Notes: generated from the sequence alone by a model not told the origin. Shown: positions 41,821 to 51,604, counted from the stretch's first letter. The stretch: 64,000 nt of DNA from Parvibaculum sp035325945 (GCF_035325945.1 NZ_DAOKYX010000015.1:1-64000), one strand, 5' to 3'. Numbers and translations: made by a program.

Positions 41821-41821
41821 C

Positions 41822-42856
41822 TCAACCCCCGATGCTCACCGGCTTGCCGTCGACGATCTGGTCGAGATACTCGGAAAGACCGTATCCTACCATGCCGTTG
41901 CAGCGATATTCGGTCATGCCTTCGGTGATCCGGGTGTGAAGCTCGCTTCCATCCGGCGCCTGACGGCGATTGCGAAGCGGGATGAGCGACAGAACCTTGC
42001 CCTCGACGTCATAGCTCGCGCCCGACTCGGTAACGACATGGGCGCGCAAGGCAGTCTGATACCAGTTCTCGTCCCAGTCGCTGTCGATCGAGACTTGCTT
42101 GATGAGATCGTATTTGCCGTCCTTGAGCACCATGCCACCCTGGCGCGGCTCGCCTTTTTCTCCGGCGACGATCGAAAGCATCATGCCGAAGTCGCGGCCG
42201 AAATTCATCGGACACCAGCGATACCAGTGGATCGCCTGCCAGTAGCGCGGTCCCCAGCTCTTGTCCCGAAGCCCGTAGCCTGAGGCATCGAATGCCTCAT
42301 CGCCGATGATGAAGCGGCCGGTTGCCGCCACATGCTGCTCGTAATGCGCCTTGGCGAAGGATTTTTCCGGGTCGATGTCGAGCGCGGAGCCGTCTTCCTT
42401 CACGGTCTCGCCGCCGAACATGGGCGAGACGCCCTCATAATCGAGCTCGACCTTGCAGGCGACGACGGGATTGTTCCTGAAAGCGCGCGAAGGTTCTGCC
42501 ATGTCGTTCGGATTCGAGAGCACGACGACCTTGCCGTCATAGGTCACGCGGAGGCGCTTGAAGGGTTCGATCACCTCGACGCGCAGACCACCGGCATTGA
42601 GTTCGCGGTTATGCGTGATCGCAGGCTTCGCATACATGAAGGCGACACGCCCGTCCGGTAGATAAAGGCAGACGGACATTTCGGCATAGCCTTCATTCGG
42701 CCGGTTGCCGATGCGGAACCAGCCGCCGATCTTTCGCGCCGGATCGAACATGTTGAAATACATGCTCTCGTTATAGTTCGTCGCGGCGTCGGGCGTGTGC
42801 GTGTACTCGTCTTCGGGAGCAAGTCTGATCTTGAAGCCTGCCGGGGCCTTGGCCAT
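41822..42856 (-). CDS. Conserved protein of unknown function, possibly DUF7064/7065-type
   Basis: 344 aa, predicted rich in beta strands, with no signal peptide. Aromatic and glycine-rich segments (NESMYFNMFDPARKIGGWF, AIHWYRWCPMNFGRDFGMML, DKSWGPRYWQAIHWYRW) resemble the lipocalin-like AttH/hydroxysteroid-type fold that is found next to phosphotransferase and acyl-CoA genes in lipid- and steroid-degrading bacteria. I recall the label DUF7064/7065 but am not certain. First of a three-gene cassette with overlapping or 1-3 nt spacing, so the three products probably act together. Confidence 0.6.
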   Translation of the reverse strand: MAKAPAGFKIRLAPEDEYTHTPDAATNYNESMYFNMFDPARKIGGWFRIGNRPNEGYAEMSVCLYLPDGRVAFMYAKPAITHNRELNAGGLRVEVIEPFKRLRVTYDGKVVVLSNPNDMAEPSRAFRNNPVVACKVELDYEGVSPMFGGETVKEDGSALDIDPEKSFAKAHYEQHVAATGRFIIGDEAFDASGYGLRDKSWGPRYWQAIHWYRWCPMNFGRDFGMMLSIVAGEKGEPRQGGMVLKDGKYDLIKQVSIDSDWDENWYQTALRAHVVTESGASYDVEGKVLSLIPLRNRRQAPDGSELHTRITEGMTEYRCNGMVGYGLSEYLDQIVDGKPVSIGG

Positions 42857-43026
42857 GGTTGTCCTTCCTGATCCTGCTTCGCGCGGGCCTTGTCTGGCCG
42901 GTCCGCCTGAAATGATAAATACCGGTTACTAATCCTGCCATGAGTGAAGCATGATAGTAAGGGAAACCTCTGGCGCGCGCGTCTTACGCAGCGTGCCGTA
43001 ACGTCAATCATGGACCGTGGCCGAAC

Positions 43027-43761
43027 ATGACCGAACCGAGCAGCCCATCGCCTGAGGAACAAGGCCAAGGCGGCGGCGAGGCGCCGCTGATTCTGCCGCC
43101 GCGCAAGCACGGCCTCATGTTCCGCGTGAGGAACTATTTTCTGACGGGCCTCGTCGTCGCCGCGCCGATCGGGCTCACCGTCTACATCACGAGATGGTTC
43201 ATTGATCTCGTCGACACATGGTTCGTGCCGCTCATCCCCGCGCCTTATCAGCCGGATCACTATCTTCCATTCGAGATCCCGGGCCTCGGGCTCATCATCG
43301 CCTTCGTGCTGCTGACAGTGCTCGGGGCGCTGACCGCAAATATTTTCGGCCGGGCGATCCTCGGCTACGCGGAACGGCTCGTCGATCGCATGCCCGTCGT
43401 CCGCTCTATCTATGGCGCGATCAAGCAGATATTCGAAACCGTCATCTCCCAATCGAACACATCGTTCCGCGATGTCGGCATCATCGAATATCCGCGCAAG
43501 GGAATTTACACGCTGGTCTTCGTGACCTCGCAGGCGAAGGCGCAGGTGGGCGAGCAGATGGACAAGGACCTCATCAGCGTCTTCCTGCCGACGACGCCCA
43601 ATCCGACATCGGGCTTTCTGCTCTATGTGCCGCGCGAGGACGTGACAATTCTCGACATGACGATCGAGGAGGGAGCGAAGCTCATCATCTCGGCGGGTCT
43701 TGTCGAGCCGCCAAGGAAAGACCACGGAGACGCCGGGCCTATCCGGAACGCAGATATCTGA
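43027..43761 (+). CDS. DUF502 membrane protein
   Basis: 244 aa. Two transmembrane helices (about 40-62 and 90-115) separated by a short periplasmic loop, then a cytoplasmic domain (VVRSIYGAIKQIFETV, VGIIEYPRKGIYTLVFVTS, VFLPTTPNPTSGFLLYVPREDV), the DUF502 signature. The function of the family is not settled; plant relatives (COV1/LCV) affect vascular and vacuolar trafficking. The 3' end overlaps recG on the other strand by 23 nt. No operon partner on its own strand. Confidence 0.88.
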   Translation: MTEPSSPSPEEQGQGGGEAPLILPPRKHGLMFRVRNYFLTGLVVAAPIGLTVYITRWFIDLVDTWFVPLIPAPYQPDHYLPFEIPGLGLIIAFVLLTVLGALTANIFGRAILGYAERLVDRMPVVRSIYGAIKQIFETVISQSNTSFRDVGIIEYPRKGIYTLVFVTSQAKAQVGEQMDKDLISVFLPTTPNPTSGFLLYVPREDVTILDMTIEEGAKLIISAGLVEPPRKDHGDAGPIRNADI

Positions 43762-45838
43762 TCGCCTCGTCGCGCTCGAAAAGATAGAGCAGGACGCGCA
43801 GCGCCTTGCCGCGCGGGCTCTCTAGTTCCGGATCGCGCTCGAGAATGAGCCGCGCATCGTCATAGGCAGCCGAGAGAAGTTCTCCGTGGCGCTCGAGATC
43901 GGCGAGGCGAAAGCTCGGCAGGCCGCTTTGCCGCGTGCCGAGCAGCTCGCCCGCGCCGCGCAGCCGCAGATCCTCCTCGGCGATGCGGAACCCGTCCTCC
44001 GTCTCGCGCATGATCTTGAGCCGCGCCGAAGCCGTCTCCCCGAGCGGCGACTGGTAGAGGAGGAGGCAGCTCGATTTGTCGAGCCCGCGCCCCACGCGGC
44101 CACGCAACTGATGGAGCTGGGCAAGGCCGAAGCGCTCGGCATGCTCGATGATCATGACCGTCGCGCTCGGCACGTTGACGCCCACCTCGATCACCGTCGT
44201 CGCGACGAGGATGCGCGTCTCGCCCGCCTCGAAGCGGGCCATGGCCGCGTCCTTCTCGGCCGCCTTCATCCGTCCATGCACGAGACCCACCGAGTTGCCG
44301 AAGACGGTCTGGAGGTGGCGATGGCGCTCCTCCGCGGCGGTCACGTCAAGTTCCTCGGATTCTTCCACGAGCGGGCAGACCCAATAGACCTGGGCGCCGC
44401 GGGCGAGCGCGCGGTGAAGCCCGTCCACGACCTCGTCGATGCGTTCGAGCGGCAGGGCGCGGGTGTCGACAGGCTTGCGGCCGGGCGGCTTTTCGGTGAG
44501 GCGCGATACGTCCATGTCGCCATAGGCGGTGAGGGTCAGCGTGCGCGGGATCGGGGTCGCGGTCATCACGAGAATGTCCGTGCCGGTGCCGCCCTTCGAC
44601 TGGAGCTGTAGGCGCTGATGGACGCCGAAGCGGTGCTGCTCATCGACGATGGCGAGCGCGAGCGCCTTGAAAGCCACATCCTCCTGAAAGAGCGCATGGG
44701 TGCCGACGAGAATGTCGATCTCGCCATTCGCCAGCGCGTCCAGAATTTCCGCGCGGCGCTTTCCCTTTTCGCGGCCGCTGAGAAGGGCGAGCCGGACACC
44801 CGCGGCCTCACAAAGAGGTTCCAGCGAGGCGTGATGCTGGCGGGCGAGGATTTCCGTCGGCGCCATCATAGCAGTCTGAAAACCGGCCTCGACGGCCGAC
44901 AGCATGGCGAGGAGCGCCACCACCGTCTTGCCGCTGCCGACATCGCCCTGGAGGAGCCGGAGCATGCGCCGGTCGGACGCCATATCGGCGTCGATCTCGC
45001 GCAGCGCCTGTTCCTGAGCGCCTGTGAGGGCGAAGGGAAGGGCGGCGATCACCTTGGCGCGGAGGCGGCCGTCGCCCTTGACCGGGCGGCCGGGCAGCTT
45101 CCGCATGCGGAGACGGACGAGGCCGAGGGCAAGCTGATTGGCCAGCAGCTCGTCAAAGGCGAGGCGCGCCCGCGCCGGGCAGTCCGGCGAGAGATCGGCA
45201 TCGGATTGCGGTTCGTGGGCAGCCTTTAGCGCCGCGCGCCATGGCGCGAAGCCGCGCGCTTTCAGCCAGGCGCCGTCCTGCCATTCGGGGAGGTCGGGCG
45301 CGCGCTCCACCGCCGCCCGCGCCGCCTTTTGCAGAACCTTGAGCGGCAGGCCCGCCGTCAGCGGATAGATCGGTTCGAGGAGCGGCAGCGCGGCGAGGTC
45401 TTCCGGCGCGACGATGTGGTCGGGATGCGTCATCTGCGGCTCGCCCTGATAGAACTCGACCTTGCCGCTCACGATGCGCGTCGAGCCTTCCGGCAGGGCC
45501 TTCGCCGGATAGTCGCCATGCACGCTGAAGAAGACGATCTGCATCTCGCCGGTTTCGTCATGCACATGGACGCGATAGGGCAGCCGCTTGCTGCGCGGCG
45601 CGACGTGCAGCCCCACCTTGACCTCGATCGTCGCGATCTCGCCGTCGCGCGCCTCGGCGATCTTCGGCCGCTGGCGGCGATCGACGAGGCCGGCCGGCAC
45701 ATGCCAGCAGAGATCGACGACCTTCGTTTCGCCCGGCTTCGCGCCGACGAGTTTCGCCACCAGCGTCTCTATGCGCGGGCCGATGCCGGGCAGCGTACGG
45801 GCGGGGGCGAAAAGGGGGAAAAGGATTTCAGGGCGCAT
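43739..45838 (-). CDS. recG: ATP-dependent DNA helicase RecG
   Basis: 699 aa from ATG 45838 (MRPEILFPLFAPARTLPGIGPR). N-terminal wedge/OB domain (about 60-190), then helicase motifs: I LLQGDVGSGKTVVALLAML, II IVDEQHRFGVHQR, III MTATPIPRTL, VI HQLRGRVGRG and the C-terminal TRG-type hook. Remodels stalled replication forks and Holliday junctions. Divergent from sdhE-mfd across 326 bp, a conserved alphaproteobacterial neighbourhood. An upstream extension of 20 residues is possible but lacks family resemblance. Confidence 0.96.
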   Translation of the reverse strand: MRPEILFPLFAPARTLPGIGPRIETLVAKLVGAKPGETKVVDLCWHVPAGLVDRRQRPKIAEARDGEIATIEVKVGLHVAPRSKRLPYRVHVHDETGEMQIVFFSVHGDYPAKALPEGSTRIVSGKVEFYQGEPQMTHPDHIVAPEDLAALPLLEPIYPLTAGLPLKVLQKAARAAVERAPDLPEWQDGAWLKARGFAPWRAALKAAHEPQSDADLSPDCPARARLAFDELLANQLALGLVRLRMRKLPGRPVKGDGRLRAKVIAALPFALTGAQEQALREIDADMASDRRMLRLLQGDVGSGKTVVALLAMLSAVEAGFQTAMMAPTEILARQHHASLEPLCEAAGVRLALLSGREKGKRRAEILDALANGEIDILVGTHALFQEDVAFKALALAIVDEQHRFGVHQRLQLQSKGGTGTDILVMTATPIPRTLTLTAYGDMDVSRLTEKPPGRKPVDTRALPLERIDEVVDGLHRALARGAQVYWVCPLVEESEELDVTAAEERHRHLQTVFGNSVGLVHGRMKAAEKDAAMARFEAGETRILVATTVIEVGVNVPSATVMIIEHAERFGLAQLHQLRGRVGRGLDKSSCLLLYQSPLGETASARLKIMRETEDGFRIAEEDLRLRGAGELLGTRQSGLPSFRLADLERHGELLSAAYDDARLILERDPELESPRGKALRVLLYLFERDEAIRYLRSG

Positions 45839-46164
45839 CGGGTCTTCGGGCTCGCGCTCTGAAGAAATCCGGAGCGCGACGGAGCCGCCACGGACCACGG
45901 CCTTGGGGCGGGCGGCAAGTGAGGGCGGCGGATGCGGCCGGGAAGGGGGATTCGCGCATGAAATCAGTCTATCGCGCCCGCCGCGATCCTTCGAGCCGCG
46001 CGATCAGGGTCCCCTCGTGATGGGTGAAGATTAGAAAAACGTGACAAACCATTGAGTTAAAATAAATAAATACAATTTTATGAGAATTGAGATTAAGTGC
46101 CGAGGGTGGGCTGACAGACGGAGCCCGCCGGTCTATACCCCCTTTCAAACGGGGATATGTGGAA
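45839..46164. other. recG/sdhE divergent region with AT-rich island (326 bp)
   Basis: Non-coding. Positions about 46031-46100 are markedly AT-rich in otherwise GC-rich DNA, with runs such as TTAAAATAAATAAATACAAT. I find no clean -35/-10 pair with standard spacing, yet this is the expected promoter zone for recG (leftward) and sdhE-mfd (rightward). Confidence 0.55.
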
Positions 46165-46464
46165 ATGACCGACAACGCATTGGATGATCGTGAAATTCGC
46201 CTGCGGCGCCTCAAGTTCCGTTCATGGCATCGCGGCATCAAGGAAATGGACCTGATCCTTGGCCATTTTGCCGATGGCGAGCTGGCGGGGCTTTCGCCCG
46301 AAGATCTCGATCTCTACGAGCATCTCATCGAGGTCGAGGACACAAGCCTTTACAACTGGATCACGGGACGCGAAAAAACACCCCCTGAATACGACACGGC
46401 CCTGCTTGAACGCATCCGAACCTTCAATCATCTGGAAGGGGCGCTCTGGCAGCCGAAGAGCTGA
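46165..46464 (+). CDS. sdhE: FAD assembly factor SdhE
   Basis: 99 aa (DUF339). ATG 46165 is preferred: it yields MTDNALDDREIRLRRLKFRSWHRGIKEMDLIL, with the RxxRG-type motif (WHRGIKEMD) needed to attach FAD covalently to the succinate dehydrogenase flavoprotein. The acidic C-terminal half (SPEDLDLYEHLIEVEDTSLYNWI) is typical. Placed between recG and mfd as in many Alphaproteobacteria, 11 nt before the mfd start. Mitochondrial homologue: SDHAF2/Sdh5. Confidence 0.93.
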   Translation: MTDNALDDREIRLRRLKFRSWHRGIKEMDLILGHFADGELAGLSPEDLDLYEHLIEVEDTSLYNWITGREKTPPEYDTALLERIRTFNHLEGALWQPKS

Positions 46465-46475
46465 GCGTCACCCAT

Positions 46476-49400
46476 TTGCGAGAACTGAACAGGATCACGA
46501 CCGCGCCCGGGCGGCTTACGCTTGGCGAAGCGCCTGAAGGGTTCGACGCGCTTGTGCTCGCCGATATGGCACGCGCGCGCGCCGAGGCGGGCGACGGGAT
46601 CGTGTTTCATATCGCGCGGGACGACGCGCGGCTCGCAGCGATGGAGGAGGCGCTGGCCTTCTTCGCGCCCGATGTGGAGACGGCATCCTTTCCGGCCTGG
46701 GACTGCCTTCCCTACGACCGCGTTTCGCCGAATTCGGAGATTGCCAGCCGTCGCATGGCGACGCTCTCCAGGCTTGCAAACCGGAAGGAGAGTTCGCGCC
46801 CGCTCATCCTGCTCGCAACCGTCAACGCAACTCTCCAGCGCGTGCCGGCGCGCCAGACCGTCAAGACCTGTGCGTGGTCGACCCGGGCCGGCAATCGCAT
46901 CGACCTCGAGGCGTTGACGGCCTATCTCGCCGCCAATGGCTATGAACGGACGGGCACGGTGCGCGAGCGCGGCGAATTCGCGGTGCGCGGCGGCATTGTC
47001 GACATCTTCCCGCCGGGCTTCGAAGCGCCCGTCCGGCTCGACATGTTCGGCGACACGCTCGAAGCGGTCCGCACCTTCGATCCCGAGAGCCAGCGCACGA
47101 CCGGGACGCTGCACGGGATCGAACTCGTGCCTGCGAGCGAAATCCATCTCGATGCCGAAGTCATCCGCCGTTTCCGCGCCGCCTATGTCGCGACATTCGG
47201 CGCCGTCACCGACAATGATCCGCTCTATGCGGCGGTGAGCGAAGGCCGCAAGCAACAGGGCATGGAGCACTGGCTGCCGCTTTTCCACGAGACGCTGGAA
47301 ACGATCTTCGACTATGTGCCCGGCGCGCTCATCGCGCTCGACAGCCTCGCGGAAGAATCCCGCGCCGCGCGATGGGACCTCATCCGCGACTATTACGAGG
47401 CGCGTGTCGCCGCGCGCGAGGTCAAGACGCTGGAGGCCAGTTCATACAAGCCGCTGAAGCCGGAGGCGCTTTATCTCGCCGATGACGATTGGGCAGCCGC
47501 GCTCGAAAGCCATCCGGTCCGGCTTTTCTCGGGCTTCTCCGTACCCGCGCAGGACGCCGTCAATCTCGGCGGTCGGCAGGGTCGTAATTTCGCGCCCGAG
47601 CGCGCCCAGGAGGGCGTCAACATTTTCGCTGCGCTCGGCGCGCATATTGCCGGGCTTCGTCAGGCGAACAAGCGCATCGCCATTGCGAGCTGGAGCGAGG
47701 GCGCGCGCGACCGGCTTTCCCATGTGCTCGGCGATCACGGCATCAAACATGTGGCGATCGCCGATAGCTGGAGCGATGTAAACGCTGTTAACAAGGTCAC
47801 GATTTCGCTGATTGTTCTCGGTCTTGAGGCCGGTTTCGAAACGGACGATCTCGCGGTCATCAGCGAACAGGACGTGCTGGGCGACCGGCTGGTTCGCCAG
47901 CGGCGCAAGAAGAGAGCGGAGAATTTTCTCACCGAGGCGTCGAGCCTCAGTCCCGGCGACCTCGTCGTCCATGTCGATCACGGCATCGGCCGTTTCGACG
48001 GATTGCAGACGATCGAGGTCATGGGCGCGCCGCATGACTGCCTGCTGCTCCTCTATCACGGGGGCGACAAGCTCTATCTGCCGGTCGAGAATATCGAGCT
48101 TCTGTCGCGCTACGGCTCCGACGAAACGAATGCGCAGCTCGACCGCCTCGGCGGCACCGGCTGGCAGGCGCGCAAGGCGAAGCTCAAGAGCCGCATCCGC
48201 GAGATGGCGCAGGAGCTGATCAAGATCGCGGCGGCGCGCGAGCTGAAAACCGCGCCGGTCATGGAGCCGCAGCCCGGCGTTTACGACGAGTTCTGCGCGC
48301 GCTTTCCCTTCCAGGAGACGGAAGACCAGGAACAGGCGATCGCTGCCGTTCTGGAGGATGTCGGAAAGGGGCGGCCGATGGACCGGCTCGTCTGCGGCGA
48401 TGTCGGCTTCGGCAAGACCGAGGTTGCGTTGCGCACGGCCTTCGTCGCCGCCATGTCGGGCTATCAGGTTGCCGTCGTCGTGCCGACAACGCTGCTGGCG
48501 CGGCAGCATTTCAGGACCTTCGCCCAGCGCTTTCAGGGCTTCCCGCTCAAGATCCGGCAGATGTCGCGGCTCGTTTCCTCCAAGGAGATGTCGGAAACCA
48601 AGGCCGGGCTTGCGAGCGGCGATATCGACATTGTCATCGGCACGCATGCGCTTCTCGGCAAGACGATCAAGTTCAGGAATCTCGGTCTGATGATCGTCGA
48701 CGAGGAGCAGCATTTCGGCGTCGGCCACAAGGAGCGGCTGAAGCAGATGCGCGCCGAGGTGCATGTGCTGACGCTGACCGCGACGCCGATCCCGCGCACG
48801 CTGCAGCTTGCTCTTTCCGGCGTACGCGAGCTTTCGATCATCGCGACGCCGCCGGTCGACCGGCTCGCCGTCCGCACCTATGTTTCGCCCTTCGATGCCG
48901 TGGTCATTCGCGAGGCGCTGCTGCGCGAGCATTATCGCGGCGGCCAGAGCTTCTATGTCGTGCCGCGCATCGCCGATCTTCAGGAGGCGGAAGAGTTCCT
49001 TTCGGCCTATGTGCCGGAGGTTAAGACCGTGACCGCGCATGGGCAGATGGGGGCGGGCGAGATCGAAGACAAGATGACGGCATTCTATGACGGCAAGTAC
49101 GACGTGCTCGTCTCGACCACCATCGTCGAATCCGGCCTCGATATTCCGACCGCGAACACGCTCGTCGTGCATCGGGCGGATATGTTCGGCCTCGCGCAGC
49201 TCTATCAGCTTCGCGGTCGCGTCGGCCGCTCCAAGGCGCGCGCCTATGCCTATCTCACCGTGCCGCAGAACCGGACAATGACGTCGACCGCCGAGCGGCG
49301 CCTCAAGGTGCTGCAATCGCTCGACTCTCTCGGCGCGGGGTTCACGCTCGCAAGCCACGACCTCGATATTCGCGGCGCGGGCAATCTCCTTGGCGACGAG

Positions 49401-49970
49401 CAATCGGGCCATATCAAGGAAGTCGGCTTCGAGCTTTATCAGGAAATGCTCGAGGAGGCCGTTGCCGCGCTTCGCGGCGGTGGAACGGCTGCCGACGAGG
49501 AAGGCCAGTGGTCGCCGCAGATCAATGTCGGCGCGCCGGTTCTCATCCCCGAGAGTTACGTGCCCGATCTCGATGCCCGCATGGCGCTTTATCGCCGCCT
49601 CTCCGATGTCGAGACGAGGACCGAGATCGACGGCTTCGCGGCCGAACTCATCGACCGCTTCGGCAAGCTGCCGGAGGAAGTGGAGTTCCTGCTGAAGATC
49701 GTCGAGATCAAGGGCATGTGCCGCGCGGCCAATGTGGAGAAGATCGATGCGGGGCCGAAGGGCATCGTGCTCACATTCCGCGGCAACAGCTTCCCCAATC
49801 CCGGCGCGCTGGTCGAACTCATCAATGACGAGCGCGGCAATGCAAAGCTGCGTCCCGATCACAAGCTCGTCTTCAAGCGCGATTGGGAGACGGCCGTGGA
49901 GCGGCTTTCAGGCACCTATCGCCTCATGAAAACGCTGGCGACGCTCGCCCAGCCTGCCAAGGCAGCCTGA
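46476..49970 (+). CDS. mfd: Transcription-repair coupling factor
   Basis: 1164 aa. Start is a TTG at 46476; the next Met lies 31 codons in, inside the conserved UvrB-like part. Domains in order: UvrB homology (FPAWDCLPYDRVSPNSEIASRRM), RNA-polymerase interaction domain near residue 490 (LSPGDLVVHVDHGIGRFDG), RecG-like translocase with CGDVGFGKTEVALRTAF, DEEQHFGVGHKE, TATPIPRTLQLAL, QLRGRVGRSKARAYAYL, and the autoinhibitory D7 domain at the C-terminus. Displaces stalled RNA polymerase and recruits UvrA, encoded 30 kb away in this window. Operon with sdhE. Confidence 0.96.
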   Translation: MRELNRITTAPGRLTLGEAPEGFDALVLADMARARAEAGDGIVFHIARDDARLAAMEEALAFFAPDVETASFPAWDCLPYDRVSPNSEIASRRMATLSRLANRKESSRPLILLATVNATLQRVPARQTVKTCAWSTRAGNRIDLEALTAYLAANGYERTGTVRERGEFAVRGGIVDIFPPGFEAPVRLDMFGDTLEAVRTFDPESQRTTGTLHGIELVPASEIHLDAEVIRRFRAAYVATFGAVTDNDPLYAAVSEGRKQQGMEHWLPLFHETLETIFDYVPGALIALDSLAEESRAARWDLIRDYYEARVAAREVKTLEASSYKPLKPEALYLADDDWAAALESHPVRLFSGFSVPAQDAVNLGGRQGRNFAPERAQEGVNIFAALGAHIAGLRQANKRIAIASWSEGARDRLSHVLGDHGIKHVAIADSWSDVNAVNKVTISLIVLGLEAGFETDDLAVISEQDVLGDRLVRQRRKKRAENFLTEASSLSPGDLVVHVDHGIGRFDGLQTIEVMGAPHDCLLLLYHGGDKLYLPVENIELLSRYGSDETNAQLDRLGGTGWQARKAKLKSRIREMAQELIKIAAARELKTAPVMEPQPGVYDEFCARFPFQETEDQEQAIAAVLEDVGKGRPMDRLVCGDVGFGKTEVALRTAFVAAMSGYQVAVVVPTTLLARQHFRTFAQRFQGFPLKIRQMSRLVSSKEMSETKAGLASGDIDIVIGTHALLGKTIKFRNLGLMIVDEEQHFGVGHKERLKQMRAEVHVLTLTATPIPRTLQLALSGVRELSIIATPPVDRLAVRTYVSPFDAVVIREALLREHYRGGQSFYVVPRIADLQEAEEFLSAYVPEVKTVTAHGQMGAGEIEDKMTAFYDGKYDVLVSTTIVESGLDIPTANTLVVHRADMFGLAQLYQLRGRVGRSKARAYAYLTVPQNRTMTSTAERRLKVLQSLDSLGAGFTLASHDLDIRGAGNLLGDEQSGHIKEVGFELYQEMLEEAVAALRGGGTAADEEGQWSPQINVGAPVLIPESYVPDLDARMALYRRLSDVETRTEIDGFAAELIDRFGKLPEEVEFLLKIVEIKGMCRAANVEKIDAGPKGIVLTFRGNSFPNPGALVELINDERGNAKLRPDHKLVFKRDWETAVERLSGTYRLMKTLATLAQPAKAA

Positions 49971-49999
49971 AACGGCATTTCTCTTCACGCGAACGCGAT

Positions 50000-50029
50000 T
50001 TGTCGTGAGCCGCGGCTTTCTGCGATACT
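50000..50029 (+). promoter_or_regulatory. Putative msrPQ promoter
   Basis: TTGTCG (50000-50005), 18-nt spacer, GATACT (50024-50029), 22 nt before msrP. By eye. Confidence 0.4.
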
Positions 50030-50051
50030 TGCGGGTGAAGGAGCGTTTCGC

Positions 50052-50984
50052 ATGTTGATCGGAAAGAAGCCTGACATCGCCTCTTCGGAAATTACGCCGA
50101 AATCTCTCTGGCTCGATCGCCGCCGCTTCATCGCGGGCGCCGCGGCGCTCGGCGCGGGGCTCGCCATTCCTCGCGGTGGGGCGAATGCCGCGCCGCTCAA
50201 AGCGATGAAGAGCCCGCTTTCGACGCAAGGCGAAGAGCTGACGCCCTTCAAGGACGTGACCGGTTACAACAATTTCTATGAGTTTGGCCCGGACAAGGGC
50301 GACCCGGCTGCCTATGCGGGCGCGATGAAGACGCGGCCTTGGACGGTCGAGATTTCGGGCGAAGTCATGAAGCCGATGACGCTCGGCATCGAGGACATAT
50401 TGAAACTCGCGACGATCGAGGAACGCATCTATCGCCATCGCTGCGTGGAAGCCTGGTCGATGGTGGTGCCCTGGAACGGCTTTCCGCTTTCGGCGCTTAT
50501 CAAGCGCGCCGAACCGACCTCGAAAGCGAAATTCGTCGAGTTCACCAGCCTTGCCGACCGCGAAACGATGCCGGGTCTTGCCTATTCCTATCTCGACTGG
50601 CCCTATCGCGAGGGGCTGCGCATGGACGAGGCGATGCATCCGCTGACCATTCTCGCCGTCGGTCTTTATGGCGAGACGCTTCTCAATCAGAACGGCGCGC
50701 CACTGCGTCTCGTCGTGCCGTGGAAATATGGCTTCAAGGGCGCGAAGTCGATCGTTCGGATCAGGTTCGTCAGCGAGCAGCCGGCCACAGCGTGGAACAC
50801 GGCAAACCCGCGCGAGTATGGCTTCTATTCCAACGTCAACCCGGAAGTCGATCATCCCCGCTGGACGCAGGCCAAGGAGCGCCGCATCGGCGACTTCTTC
50901 CGTCGCCCGACGCTGATGTTCAACGGCTATGGCGACGAGGTGGCGAGCCTTTACAAGGGAATGGACCTCAAGGTCTTCTTTTGA
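50052..50984 (+). CDS. msrP: Periplasmic methionine sulfoxide reductase catalytic subunit MsrP
   Basis: 310 aa molybdoenzyme (YedY). Twin-arginine signal WLDRRRFIAGAAALGAGLAIP at about residues 24-44. The Mo-coordinating Cys is in IYRHRCVEAWSMVVPW; FKGAKSIVRIRFV and LRLVVPWKYG are further cofactor-pocket motifs. It reduces protein methionine sulfoxide in the periplasm after oxidative or chlorine stress. The stop codon overlaps the TTG start of msrQ (TTGA), the normal operon order for this system. Confidence 0.96.
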   Translation: MLIGKKPDIASSEITPKSLWLDRRRFIAGAAALGAGLAIPRGGANAAPLKAMKSPLSTQGEELTPFKDVTGYNNFYEFGPDKGDPAAYAGAMKTRPWTVEISGEVMKPMTLGIEDILKLATIEERIYRHRCVEAWSMVVPWNGFPLSALIKRAEPTSKAKFVEFTSLADRETMPGLAYSYLDWPYREGLRMDEAMHPLTILAVGLYGETLLNQNGAPLRLVVPWKYGFKGAKSIVRIRFVSEQPATAWNTANPREYGFYSNVNPEVDHPRWTQAKERRIGDFFRRPTLMFNGYGDEVASLYKGMDLKVFF

Positions 50985-51598
50985 CAGTGACCGAGAGAAA
51001 CCGCCGCATACTCTGGTTTACGATCTTCGTCGGATGCCTGTTGCCGGCAGCGGATCTGCTGTGGCGCCTCATTGCCGGCGATCTCGGCGCCGATCTGGTC
51101 GAAACGCTGATCCGCACGACCGGCGACTGGGCGATCAAACTCCTTGTGGCGGGGCTTCTGCTGACGCCTTTGTCACGCATTCTAAAGAATCCGCTGCCGG
51201 TGCGCTTCCGGCGCATGGTCGGGCTCTATGCGTTTTTTTATGTCTGTCTGCACCTGACGCTCTATCTCGGCGTCGATCAGGGGCTCGATCTTTCCGCGAT
51301 CATCAAGGACGTTCTCAAGCGGCCCTATATCACCGTCGGCATGAGCGCCTTCGTGCTGCTCGTCCCGCTCGCCATCACATCGACGAAGGGCATGGTCGCG
51401 CGCCTTGGGCCGAGAAGGTGGCGGCGGCTCCACCGCGCCGTCTATGCGGCCGCGACGCTCGGCGTCATTCACTACTATCTGCTGGTGAAGCTCGATGTCA
51501 CCTGGCCGCTCATCTATGGCGCGATCCTCGCGGCGGCTCTGGGCTGGCGCGCCTACAATGCCATTCCGCAGCGGAAGGCGATGCGCGCCAGCGCGTGA
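50981..51598 (+). CDS. msrQ: Haem-binding membrane subunit MsrQ
   Basis: 205 aa membrane protein with six helices that passes electrons from the quinone pool to MsrP. Starts at TTG 50981 (4-nt overlap with msrP) or GTG 50987. Likely haem-b ligands are His in FFYVCLHLTLYL, RRLHRAVYAA and GVIHYYLLVKLD. RYITVGMSAFVLLVPLAITS-type sequence (about residues 105-130) is a family signature. Co-transcribed with msrP. Confidence 0.94.
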   Translation: MTVTERNRRILWFTIFVGCLLPAADLLWRLIAGDLGADLVETLIRTTGDWAIKLLVAGLLLTPLSRILKNPLPVRFRRMVGLYAFFYVCLHLTLYLGVDQGLDLSAIIKDVLKRPYITVGMSAFVLLVPLAITSTKGMVARLGPRRWRRLHRAVYAAATLGVIHYYLLVKLDVTWPLIYGAILAAALGWRAYNAIPQRKAMRASA

Positions 51599-51604
51599 TG
51601 TCCG

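Noticed and set aside
47442..49862. 806-codon open frame antisense to mfd
   Set aside because: Same explanation; composition is His/Arg/Asp-rich and unlike real proteins of this window.
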